Source: Caldicellulosiruptor danielii (lineage in GTDB: Bacteria; Bacillota; Thermoanaerobacteria; Caldicellulosiruptorales; Caldicellulosiruptoraceae). Taken from it: 64,000 bases of DNA. The stretch spans positions 1,792,001 through 1,856,000 of the forward strand of contig NZ_CP139957.1 in the NCBI RefSeq assembly GCF_034343125.1, read 5' to 3'. The notes beneath the pieces were generated by a model. It ran no database searches. It was not told where the DNA came from and worked only from the letters and a program-made list of their open reading frames with translations. This document shows, one piece after another, positions 8,421 to 15,621 of this stretch; within the stretch, counting starts at the first letter, position 1; every line of letters begins with the position of its first letter. The translations under genes and the position numbers were made by a program.

Positions 8421-9547
8421 CTTCCCATAATGGTATCATCCAATGCCTTTGCAACAATCTGACAACTTCTCAAGGCTTCTACCAAGGTATTTCCATTACT
8501 ACCAACTTCAATGATTATAGCATATGGTGATACATGTTGATTGTATCGTGCAGCAGAGAGGTTTATAGGTCTTGTAATCTGAGGGCATATTCTGCTGAGA
8601 TTTTTTTGAAGATGTACAGCGAACAGAAGGTTATCTTGCCAAAATGGATGATAAAGTCCAAGCTTGTCTGTCCCAACAACAAGCATAACCCTTGCAATCT
8701 CATATCCAAACGCTACTGTTGAAACCTTCACCTTTTTTGAACCACTTCCAATAGCATCCCTGTGCAAATCTATAAAGATCTTTATATCAGGATGTTCTTT
8801 TTTATATCTTTCTATCACTTTCAATGACCTCGAATAAGAACCCTTGTATTCCGGATAATCATTTATATTCTTGCTGTGATAAACCTTATAACCATACTGT
8901 TTTTCCAATATTCTTTTCAACTCTTCCCCTACTTTCACAACATTGTAGTTAAAGTCAAGTGTTCTGTCTGTTGTGCCAGGAGTGTATACAAGGTTTTTGG
9001 AAAAAGTATTGTAGCTCTCTGTTGTGTGGGTATGGTAAATTAAAATGGAGGGTTTTTCCCCATTGAAAATTTTGAAGTTTGTTTTCAAAAGGGCATTAAC
9101 ATCAATCTTATAATCTGTCTGATTCATAATCTCTATGTTGTAAATTCCCCTTTTTTGAGTACTATTTTCAAAGTATTTCTGAAATTCGATGTTATCATCC
9201 TGACTTTCAGCTTGATCATTTTTCTTCTGTTCGTGAGCCTGCTGGTTATAATCTATCACAATGACATCATCTTCATATACAGGTGCATTTTCAACCTCTT
9301 GAAAGTTTGTTCCTGCAAACAACGGATAAGAAAATCTTAATATGTTTTCAATCTTAAAAATCTCATTTGCGAAATAGTCAGATAAAATGGGCAAACTAAA
9401 AGAAATTATCTCTTTTGAATACCTGAAAAGCACTGCTGTTGCTACTTGGTTGGAAAAGATTAACCTTTCAACAAAAAAACAAGTGCCAAGTACAAAGAAT
9501 ATAGTAGCTACCAATACTGCCTTTTTAAAATCAACAAACTTCACCAT
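8417..9547 (-). CDS. spoIIP: Stage II sporulation protein P, cell wall hydrolase
   Basis: Amidase/endopeptidase that degrades septal peptidoglycan during forespore engulfment. It has an N-terminal membrane anchor (about 11-30), then a variable linker, then the SpoIIP domain from about 165 with the zinc-type motif HTHTTESYN (172-180), IFIDLHRDAIGS, and the C-terminal SRICPQITRPINL and IIIEVGSNGNTLVEA. The 376-residue length is normal. ATG 9547 has AGGAG unusually far upstream (about 16 bases) with an in-frame TAA between, so translation initiation may be weak. Confidence 0.93.
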   Translation of the reverse strand: MVKFVDFKKAVLVATIFFVLGTCFFVERLIFSNQVATAVLFRYSKEIISFSLPILSDYFANEIFKIENILRFSYPLFAGTNFQEVENAPVYEDDVIVIDYNQQAHEQKKNDQAESQDDNIEFQKYFENSTQKRGIYNIEIMNQTDYKIDVNALLKTNFKIFNGEKPSILIYHTHTTESYNTFSKNLVYTPGTTDRTLDFNYNVVKVGEELKRILEKQYGYKVYHSKNINDYPEYKGSYSRSLKVIERYKKEHPDIKIFIDLHRDAIGSGSKKVKVSTVAFGYEIARVMLVVGTDKLGLYHPFWQDNLLFAVHLQKNLSRICPQITRPINLSAARYNQHVSPYAIIIEVGSNGNTLVEALRSCQIVAKALDDTIMGR

Positions 9548-9644
9548 TTTAAATTATTCAAAACTCCTTTTAAAACACTTGATGTTATTCAAGAACTTTC
9601 TTTTAAATTTTTATTCTTCAATTCCACCTTTTATTACAACTCCA

Positions 9645-10628
9645 TCAATTCACATATCTATACTCTTCATTCTCTTTTACCTCAGGATGAATTGCCTTAT
9701 TTATTGCATCAGCTATTACAGTCGAAATGTTTTCAATAATCCTGTCTATGTCTTTTGGTGTCACAAAGAGATTACCATAGTAAGGGAATATCACCTCTTT
9801 GATAAGATTAAACCTGTCTTCATCAGGAATACTCTCCAAAAGCAAATAAAGCGGCGATGACCTGTCTGTTTCGTTTTTCAGCCTTTCAAGCAGAAGGTCT
9901 ATTGCATCATTTGCAATAATTGCTGCGTCAACAACCATAGGAACACCAATTGCCACCACCGGCACACCAACTGTATCTTTTGTGATACCTTTTCGTTCAT
10001 TTCCAATACCTGAGCCAGGTATGATACCTGTATCTGCTATCTGAATAGCAGTTGATATCCTCTCAAGCCTTCTTGAAGCAAGTGCGTCAATTGCAATTAT
10101 TAAATCAGGATGTATTCTCTGAACTATACCGCTTATTATCTCGCTGGTCTCGATTCCAGTTATACCCAGAACACCTGGCGATATTGCGCAAACAGAACGT
10201 ATTCGCCTGTCTTGGACCTTTTCAGGCACAAACTCAAATAAATGCCGTGTTATCAACACCTTTGACACGACTTTTGGCCCTAAAGAGTCGGGTGTAACAT
10301 TCCAGTTGCCAAGTCCAACAACAAGCACAGTAGATTTTTGTGACACATTTATTAAGCTTTCAATCTCGTTTGCCAGTATCTTTGAAACTTGTTCCTGGAT
10401 CTCAAAATCTTCATCGCGCAGCCCATCAGCTTCGATTGTGATATAGTTGCCCATAGGCTTTTGCAAAATTGCCTCACCTTTTATAGAGTTTATCTTGACC
10501 TTAGTTATTTTAATTTTATCGTTAAATTCTTTTCTCTCTTCGACCTCAACTCCTTCTATCTCTCTTCCAAGCCCTTTTTGGACAAGTTCTCTCGTTTCAA
10601 GTGCAAGATCTGTGTGAATCTTGAACAT
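9645..10628 (-). CDS. gpr: Spore (germination) protease GPR
   Basis: Aspartic-type peptidase that degrades alpha/beta SASPs when spores germinate. The 327 residues show KIHTDLALETREL at the N-terminus, VVGLGNWNVTPDSLGPKVV, HLFEFVPE, the ISPGVLGITGIETSEI segment, and DALASRRLERISTAIQIADTGI. ATG 10628 is preferred because GAGGTGGG lies at correct spacing; an in-frame GTG at 10640 overlaps that site. Only five residues precede the TDLA motif, against about fourteen in Bacillus GPR, so any autoprocessed propeptide must be very short. Its SASP substrate gene lies directly upstream. Confidence 0.93.
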   Translation of the reverse strand: MFKIHTDLALETRELVQKGLGREIEGVEVEERKEFNDKIKITKVKINSIKGEAILQKPMGNYITIEADGLRDEDFEIQEQVSKILANEIESLINVSQKSTVLVVGLGNWNVTPDSLGPKVVSKVLITRHLFEFVPEKVQDRRIRSVCAISPGVLGITGIETSEIISGIVQRIHPDLIIAIDALASRRLERISTAIQIADTGIIPGSGIGNERKGITKDTVGVPVVAIGVPMVVDAAIIANDAIDLLLERLKNETDRSSPLYLLLESIPDEDRFNLIKEVIFPYYGNLFVTPKDIDRIIENISTVIADAINKAIHPEVKENEEYRYVN

Positions 10629-10714
10629 TAGCGTTCCCACCTCTTTTTAAAACTTCTCCCTACAAATTATTGTTTGCATTTTTGAATTTATTTAACCAAA
10701 AAAACATGTCAAAA

Positions 10715-10745
10715 GGGAACTGCAAGATTATACTCTTGCAGTCCC
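10715..10745 (-). terminator. Terminator after the SspF-like gene
   Basis: Inverted repeat of 8 bp (CTGCAAGA / TCTTGCAG) extended by GGGA/TCCC with one bulge, followed on the minus strand by CCCTTTTGAC and, a little later, a seven-T run. It lies between the SASP gene stop and gpr. Confidence 0.75.
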
Positions 10746-10763
10746 CTCCATTTATAAAAGGGG

Positions 10764-10937
10764 TTATTGCTTTTCTTTCAAGGCTCTTTCTGCCATCTCG
10801 ATAGCTTTTCTGACGATGTTGCCACAGTCGCGCGATTTTACTTCTCCCCAACCGTACTTTGTGACTACATCGTACACTCCAAGTTCTTTTGCTATCTCCA
10901 TTTTAAGCTCCTCTGACATGATCTTTTGCCTTGCCAA
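10764..10937 (-). CDS. sspF: Small acid-soluble spore protein, SspF-like
   Basis: A 57-residue reading frame found by translating the gap between gpr and ypeB. It reads MARQKIMSEELKMEIAKELG, then VYDVVTKYGWGEVKSRDCGN, then IVRKAIEMAERALKEKQ. This follows the alpha/beta-SASP layout of Bacillus SspF: MS-x-E-x-K-x-E-x-AKELG, GWGE, a basic RD-x-GN turn, then I-x-KAIE-x-AE. Members bind and protect forespore DNA. The start is TTG at 10937 with GGGGG 8 bases upstream; no better start is in frame. Its neighbours gpr (SASP protease), ypeB and sleB (germination) support the call. Confidence 0.88.
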   Translation of the reverse strand: MARQKIMSEELKMEIAKELGVYDVVTKYGWGEVKSRDCGNIVRKAIEMAERALKEKQ

Positions 10938-10953
10938 GACAATAACCCCCTTT

Positions 10954-10969
10954 GCGGTTTTATCACCGC
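10954..10969 (-). promoter_or_regulatory. Hairpin in the 5' region of the SspF-like gene
   Basis: GCGGT / ACCGC stem with a 6-base loop, ending a few bases before the GGGGG ribosome binding site. No T run follows, so it is not a terminator. It may stabilise the mRNA or mark processing of a ypeB-sspF transcript. Confidence 0.4.
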
Positions 10970-11014
10970 ATAACTTAGTTTGTTCAAAAACAACTCAATT
11001 TATTATTTATTTGC

Positions 11015-12415
11015 TTACATTGACAAAATTCCATTAGGGTCTTTAATTATCTCCAAGATATTTTCTTCCTTTCCAGTGATTGCATTTATATAGTCAGCAA
11101 AATACTTGCCATCGTATTTGCCCAAAAATTCGTATGTGAAAACTTCTTTTCCAGAATTAAGTGGAATTATAGCAAGTGATACGCTTTGCACATCGAAATT
11201 TTTACTAATAAAATTTCTTGCCTGTCTTTCAGATATTGCAGGTTTAGGGATTTTCCTTGAGGTGTGAGACATATAATATGCTGTTGCATCAAATCCTACT
11301 ATTTGACCTGTGTCAAGAGCAACTCTAACTTTCACCATATCGGGGTATATCTTAACACCATTTTGCTGGTAGATATAATTTATCAGAGCAGTGTTGTCCT
11401 GTTTTAGATAAAAGGTGTCAATCATGTTAGCAAAACCTTTTTCAAGCAAAAACTTTTTAGCATTCTCCTTCGCTTTAGCAACACCTATTTTTGGAGAAGA
11501 GGAAGCCCTATTGTCAATCATCCAAATTACTTTGCCGCCTTTTTTAGAAATAGCTATTGTGATTGTTCTATCGCGAATTCTTCTGTCAGGAATTATCTCA
11601 AAAGTATAAACCTTTATTCTATCTCCTGAAAGTCCTAAATAATTGACAGCATCAGCTCTTTTAAGATTTAAAAAGTCAAGTACAATCTTTTTTGCCTGTT
11701 CTTTGCTTACAAGTTTTTCTGGAAGTCCTTTTGGAATCTGGCGACTGACGTGGTCAGAAAATGGTCCGTCATATATCAAAGTTGGATAGTCTTTAAATCC
11801 TGCCTCAACTGCCAGCATCCTGCTGCTTGTAACATTTTGAGCTATCCTTCTGAACCTTGACGTTCCAACTACTCTGACCTCGCCCCATCTCAGTCTTCCC
11901 TGACTTATCTCGAGTGCAAGCTCATTCAAGTTGTTACTGAGCTTATCTGCATACGCTCGAAGTTTTTTGAGTTGCTTTAGCTGACTCAATGTCTCTTTTT
12001 TGCCGCTCATAAGCTGTTTTGAAAGTGAAAAACTTAGGTCTCCAACTTGAGTAAGATACTTTGCTGTTCTTTCAAGCGCAACATTATTTTCAATAGGAAG
12101 CTGAGAAAGGTTCTCCTGTGCTGCAAAAGCGTTTCGCCACACTTCGGTATATAATACCGCTCTTTGCCTGTCATCACCTGACACTTCAGCTTTTGACAGA
12201 GTAGCCTGGATGTTTTGAATATAACCTACCATGTCGAAGAATGCTCTATGCCACATATTGGTAAGATAGTTGTGGTAGTTTGCTTTTCCTCTATACTGGT
12301 TTACTCCCCAAAGCGCTACAATAACCAAAATACCAAGTGTGACCGCCATCACACTCCAAAGCCTTACACTTTTTAGCCTTTCCCTAAGTTCTTTGTATCC
12401 GCCTAAAATGCTCAA
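11015..12415 (-). CDS. ypeB: Spore germination protein YpeB
   Basis: Partner that localises and stabilises the cortex-lytic enzyme SleB in spores. The 466-residue protein has one N-terminal membrane helix (about 18-38), a coiled N-terminal region with the YpeB-typical NYLTNMWHRAFFDMVGYIQNIQ and SLSKAEVSG-like segment, and three PepSY-type repeats in the C-terminal half (for example AKKIVLDFLNL, AKENAKKFLLEKG, ERQARNFISKNF). Length and order match the family. It follows sleB by 31 bases on the same strand, as in Bacillus. Confidence 0.94.
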   Translation of the reverse strand: MSILGGYKELRERLKSVRLWSVMAVTLGILVIVALWGVNQYRGKANYHNYLTNMWHRAFFDMVGYIQNIQATLSKAEVSGDDRQRAVLYTEVWRNAFAAQENLSQLPIENNVALERTAKYLTQVGDLSFSLSKQLMSGKKETLSQLKQLKKLRAYADKLSNNLNELALEISQGRLRWGEVRVVGTSRFRRIAQNVTSSRMLAVEAGFKDYPTLIYDGPFSDHVSRQIPKGLPEKLVSKEQAKKIVLDFLNLKRADAVNYLGLSGDRIKVYTFEIIPDRRIRDRTITIAISKKGGKVIWMIDNRASSSPKIGVAKAKENAKKFLLEKGFANMIDTFYLKQDNTALINYIYQQNGVKIYPDMVKVRVALDTGQIVGFDATAYYMSHTSRKIPKPAISERQARNFISKNFDVQSVSLAIIPLNSGKEVFTYEFLGKYDGKYFADYINAITGKEENILEIIKDPNGILSM

Positions 12416-12446
12416 GCTAATCTCACCTCTTTAGTTTTTTTAAAGT

Positions 12447-13004
12447 TTATTTTGCAAATCTATGCTTGCCAATGACAAGCATAACCTTCCTGCTCCAAAT
12501 CCACCTATTTGTTGTTTTTGCAGGATTGTAGTAATATATACAGCCGTTTGTTGGGTCCCATCCATTGAGCGCGTCTCTTGCTGCTTTTAGTGCTGTGGGT
12601 TCAAGTTTTGCGTTAATCTGCCCATCAGATACACAGCTAAAAGCACCTGGCTGATAGATAACACCGCTGATTGTCTTTGGAAATCCTGGGTGTTTTGTTC
12701 TATTTATGACTACAGCCCCGATTGCAACCTGGCCTATATAAGGTTCTCCCCTTGCTTCGCCGTTTATTACTCTGGCCAAAAGATACAAATCTTTGTTCTG
12801 GTAGCTTGTTGACCCCTGTGTTTCAATAGATTCGTTTAAAACTTCCTTGTTAGTACTTTCTAATGCCTTTTCAAGTTTTTTCTCAATATTCTCGTAACTT
12901 GCTTTCTTTATATCGTATATAAGTTTTGCAGAATATACACTGAGGATAAAGCTTATCAAAAGAAGCAAGATAAAAAGTGAATATTTTTTTAAGAGTTTAC
13001 CCAT
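12447..13004 (-). CDS. sleB: Spore cortex-lytic enzyme / cell wall hydrolase SleB
   Basis: Lytic transglycosylase-type enzyme of the Hydrolase_2 family that opens spore cortex peptidoglycan. It has an N-terminal membrane signal (about 8-28) and a catalytic domain from about 70: LYLLARVINGEARGEPYIGQ (the Glu of NGEA is the likely catalytic acid), VINRTKHPGFP, GVIYQPGAFSCV, and a C-terminal IYYYNPAKTTNRWIWSRK. At 185 residues it lacks the peptidoglycan-binding repeat found in Bacillus SleB. ATG 13004 was chosen because GGGGG lies 8 bases upstream. It starts the sleB-ypeB unit. Confidence 0.9.
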   Translation of the reverse strand: MGKLLKKYSLFILLLLISFILSVYSAKLIYDIKKASYENIEKKLEKALESTNKEVLNESIETQGSTSYQNKDLYLLARVINGEARGEPYIGQVAIGAVVINRTKHPGFPKTISGVIYQPGAFSCVSDGQINAKLEPTALKAARDALNGWDPTNGCIYYYNPAKTTNRWIWSRKVMLVIGKHRFAK

Positions 13005-13038
13005 GCTGTAAACCCCCAAATATAAATTTTTCTAAAAT

Positions 13039-13068
13039 TATTTTTTGTAAGCTTGTTTTTATTATTCA
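13039..13068 (-). promoter_or_regulatory. Weak candidate forespore (sigma-G) promoter before sleB
   Basis: TGAATA (13068-13063) matches the sigma-G -35 exactly. The -10 region at 13047-13039 reads CAAAAAATA, a poor match to CATACTA. The call is supported mainly by sleB being a sigma-G gene in Bacillus. Confidence 0.3.
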
Positions 13069-13115
13069 GAATCAGTGATAAAATAAATTTAGACCTTTTT
13101 GTATGGAGCAAAAAA

Positions 13116-14228
13116 ATGAGAGTATTAATATTAAGCCTTGACGCAGGCGGAGGACACTTTGTTGCTTCAAATGCCCTCAAGAGTGCTATTCTTCAAAAAT
13201 ATCCTGAGTCACAAGTGGAAATTATAGATACACTGAAAATCATAAGTCCAATACTTGACAAACTTGCCGTGGGAACATATTTAAAAGCAATCAAGTCAGT
13301 GCCTTTTATTTATGGTCTTGTATATGACTCTACTGACAAAGAACCTCCAACCAGATGGAGCAGAACTTTGTATGAGAAGTTCTATTTTGCATTTTATAAA
13401 TTCTATAACATTATCTCGGATTTTAAACCTGATATAATAATTGGTACTCATCCATCACCTGTTGATATGGTTGCTCAGCTTAAAAAAAGAGGGAACATAA
13501 ATGTGCCTATAATAAGTGTTGTCACTGATTTTACCATTCATCCATACTGGATAAATGATTTTTCCGATTATATTATTGTTCATCATCAAAACCTGGTCTA
13601 TGAAGCGGTAAAAAAAGGTGCCCAAAAAAATAAAGTATTGCCACTTGGAATCCCTATAAATCCTTCGTTTGCTCAAACATATGACAGAAAAGAGGTTATT
13701 GAAAATTTGAACCTGGAAGATAGACCAACCATTCTTGTTATGGGCGGGAGTTTAGGGCTTGGAAACATAGAAGAGATTGTAGAAAAGGTGTGTACAATAT
13801 GTGATGAAAACTATCAGATAATTGTGGTGGCAGGGAAAAATAAGGTCCTCAAAAATGCTTTGGAAGAAAAAGATTTTGGAAGAAAGATAATAGTATACGG
13901 GTTTATTGATTTCATAGACAAACTCATGGCAATAAGTGATATTCTCGTCACAAAACCCGGAGGACTCACATGCGCAGAAGCACTGTCACGCAAACTTCCC
14001 ATGATATTGATCTCGCCCATTCCTGGACAAGAAGAGAGAAATACTTTTTATCTTATAAACAACGGAGCTGCTGCGTATGTAAAAAATACCGAAAACTTTG
14101 ATATAGTATTTAGTCAGATAATAAACAATCCTCAACGTTTAGAGCATATGAAGCTTGCCTGTTCGTTTTTGGGAAAGCCAAACTCGTCATTCGACATTGT
14201 GGAATTTATAAGGGGAATGGCAGTGTAA
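13116..14228 (+). CDS. Family-28 glycosyltransferase (processive diacylglycerol glucosyltransferase/MGDG synthase type)
   Basis: Likely transfers a hexose from a nucleotide sugar to diacylglycerol at the inner face of the membrane. The 370 residues begin MRVLILSLDAGGGHFVASNA, the MGDG-synthase/UgtP N-terminus with its GGGH turn. IIGTHPSPVDMVAQL and VVTDFTIHPYWI follow. The C-terminal GT-B donor-binding half has VMGGSLGLGNIEEI, LVTKPGGLTCAEALS and PGQEERNTFYLINNGAA. ATG 13116 is chosen because GGAG lies 9 bases upstream and homology begins there; a longer frame to 13053 adds unrelated residues. The exact lipid or wall acceptor is not known. It is transcribed divergently from sleB. Confidence 0.86.
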   Translation: MRVLILSLDAGGGHFVASNALKSAILQKYPESQVEIIDTLKIISPILDKLAVGTYLKAIKSVPFIYGLVYDSTDKEPPTRWSRTLYEKFYFAFYKFYNIISDFKPDIIIGTHPSPVDMVAQLKKRGNINVPIISVVTDFTIHPYWINDFSDYIIVHHQNLVYEAVKKGAQKNKVLPLGIPINPSFAQTYDRKEVIENLNLEDRPTILVMGGSLGLGNIEEIVEKVCTICDENYQIIVVAGKNKVLKNALEEKDFGRKIIVYGFIDFIDKLMAISDILVTKPGGLTCAEALSRKLPMILISPIPGQEERNTFYLINNGAAAYVKNTENFDIVFSQIINNPQRLEHMKLACSFLGKPNSSFDIVEFIRGMAV

Positions 14229-14244
14229 ACTACTCATTCCCCTT
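14210..14244. terminator. Bidirectional terminator
   Basis: Perfect 10-bp inverted repeat AAGGGGAATG / CATTCCCCTT that spans the glycosyltransferase stop codon and lies between two convergent genes. T-rich sequence follows on the plus strand. Confidence 0.85.
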
Positions 14245-14252
14245 GATTTTGT

Positions 14253-15149
14253 TTAATTTGTTTGAGGTAAAAACTTCAGCGGATTTTGATTCTCTCCATT
14301 GTAAAGTATCTCAAAATGAAGATGCGGTGGGTCCATGTACTCTATGTTAGAGCTTGTACCAACCTCTCCTATTTTCTCTCCTTGCCTGATAATGTCTCCT
14401 ATTTGAATATCATTTAAGTCTTTGAGATTGTAGTACTTTGACATATATCCATCTCCATGATCGATTACAACATATTTTCCATAAAGAGGGTCTTCTCCTA
14501 AATCAATAACTGTGCCATCAAAACAAGCTTTTACATCGCTACCTTCCTGAGCTTCTATGTCAATTCCAGGGTGTTCCGTCCACTCATCAAGAGTTTTTGA
14601 ATATACAAGCGACTGGTCAGAAAACTCTCTTATTACCTTCCCAATGGTAGGAAAGATTGGCTTGAAGTCAACAGGGTTTATAACCTCAACATCATCCTGG
14701 CCGGTACCATTTCCAATCTGGATGGTTGAATCTGTCTTTTTGTTATCTTGTTTCTTAGAGAAGGCAGAAGAAGTTTTGTTTTTATTATTACTATTTTTAG
14801 AATTATTTCCCGACTGTGTATAGCGGATAGTAGAATTTGAATTAATACTCTTATTATCTTCGATTTTCTCTTTTGTATTGATAGATTTAGAAGTCTCTTT
14901 TTGCAAATTGTCATGTTTTGCTACTTCTTTTGAATCAATCTGTGGCTGTGGTATCTCTGGAAATTTAACCTGGTTATTTAAAGATTGATTATTTTCTTGA
15001 TTTTGCTCTACCTCGTATTTTGTAAAATCTGTGGTAGCAATGGTATAAACCGAAAATCCGATTACAAGCAAACATACAGCCACAATAATATAAAAACCTT
15101 TGGTGTCAAAAAAATCTAAAAGTTTTTCTTTCCAGCTTTTCTTGTTCAC
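14253..15149 (-). CDS. spoIIQ: SpoIIQ-like LytM/M23 domain sporulation protein
   Basis: Predicted forespore membrane protein of the engulfment zipper and SpoIIIA channel. It has 298 residues: one N-terminal helix (about 18-38), a long low-complexity Ser/Asn/Lys linker (about 50-160), and a LytM domain (about 185-295). Zinc-ligand motifs are present (HPGIDIE and HLHFE), but the usual YAHL histidine is replaced (SKYYNLKDL), so peptidase activity is doubtful. GTG 15149 follows AAGGAGG at 7 bases; a longer frame to 15203 lacks such support. The upstream sequence matches a sigma-F promoter, as expected for spoIIQ. A generic M23 peptidase is the alternative. Confidence 0.78.
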   Translation of the reverse strand: MNKKSWKEKLLDFFDTKGFYIIVAVCLLVIGFSVYTIATTDFTKYEVEQNQENNQSLNNQVKFPEIPQPQIDSKEVAKHDNLQKETSKSINTKEKIEDNKSINSNSTIRYTQSGNNSKNSNNKNKTSSAFSKKQDNKKTDSTIQIGNGTGQDDVEVINPVDFKPIFPTIGKVIREFSDQSLVYSKTLDEWTEHPGIDIEAQEGSDVKACFDGTVIDLGEDPLYGKYVVIDHGDGYMSKYYNLKDLNDIQIGDIIRQGEKIGEVGTSSNIEYMDPPHLHFEILYNGENQNPLKFLPQTN

Positions 15150-15171
15150 CTTCGCACCTCCTTCTATAAAA

Positions 15172-15201
15172 TATTTTTGCCATCCATTGCTTCGGTTATA
15201 C
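15172..15201 (-). promoter_or_regulatory. Candidate sigma-F promoter of the spoIIQ-like gene
   Basis: On the minus strand GTATA (15201-15197) is followed after 15 bases by GGCAAAAATA (15181-15172), which fits the sigma-F pattern GYATA ... GGnnAnAnTR at every fixed base. The implied start leaves a leader of roughly 16 bases before AAGGAGG. Confidence 0.62.
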
Positions 15202-15232
15202 ATAAATAGAAATTAATATCCATAAATTTTCT

Positions 15233-15261
15233 TTGAATATCTCCTTGGAGTTTGATATCAT
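15233..15261 (+). promoter_or_regulatory. Sigma-A promoter of the small membrane protein gene
   Basis: TTGAAT, 17 bases, TATCAT, with an extended TGA before the -10. The spacer holds CTCCTTGGAG, a short imperfect palindrome of unknown meaning. Confidence 0.55.
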
Positions 15262-15299
15262 AACCTTACAAAGCAAGATTTCAAAGAAGGTGCAGAGAA

Positions 15300-15578
15300 A
15301 TGGAAAAAGAAAGGGAAAGAGAAATTGAAAAGAGCAGGATAAGATTTTTGCAAAAAATCTCTATCTATTCTAAACAAATCTTACTTGTAATAAGCCTTAT
15401 TTCCATTGTGATGGCACTGATAGGAATAAAGTTTTATATCCTGTCACTGCACTATGTATCAGACAAAGTAGACCTGAAAGTCTTAGCCCAAGGATTTTTA
15501 CAAAATTCTGTTTACATATTCATTGAAGGACTTGGTGCAGCAATCCTAGTGGACTTTCTTGCAAAAACAAAAAATTAA
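15300..15578 (+). CDS. Small two-helix membrane protein, function unknown
   Basis: I do not recognise this 92-residue protein. A charged N-terminal stretch (KEREREIEKSRIRF) precedes two hydrophobic segments (about 27-51 and 70-86), then a short basic tail. AAGGTG lies before the ATG, a good vegetative promoter lies 40 bases upstream, and a strong terminator overlaps the stop codon, so it looks like a genuine single-gene unit. It is divergent from the spoIIQ-like gene. Confidence 0.72.
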   Translation: MEKEREREIEKSRIRFLQKISIYSKQILLVISLISIVMALIGIKFYILSLHYVSDKVDLKVLAQGFLQNSVYIFIEGLGAAILVDFLAKTKN

Positions 15579-15610
15579 AGGGCAAAGATTCAATAGCTTT
15601 GCCCTTTAAT
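15574..15610. terminator. Bidirectional terminator
   Basis: Perfect 14-bp inverted repeat ATTAAAGGGCAAAG / CTTTGCCCTTTAAT with a 9-base loop, followed by TTTT on the plus strand. It overlaps the stop codon of the small membrane protein and faces the end of the MinJ-like gene. Confidence 0.9.
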
Positions 15611-15621
15611 TTTGCCATGTT

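Noticed and set aside
10629..10714. Sigma-F or sigma-G promoter for gpr
   Set aside because: No -35/-10 pair near consensus at correct spacing was found in this AT-rich stretch.
10660..10851. 63-codon minus-strand frame (starting MGRSKIARLW) overlapping the SASP gene
   Set aside because: It is out of frame with the conserved SspF-like protein and has no recognisable motif.
10954..10969. Hairpin as a ypeB terminator
   Set aside because: No T run follows on the minus strand and the ribosome binding site of the next gene begins almost at once.
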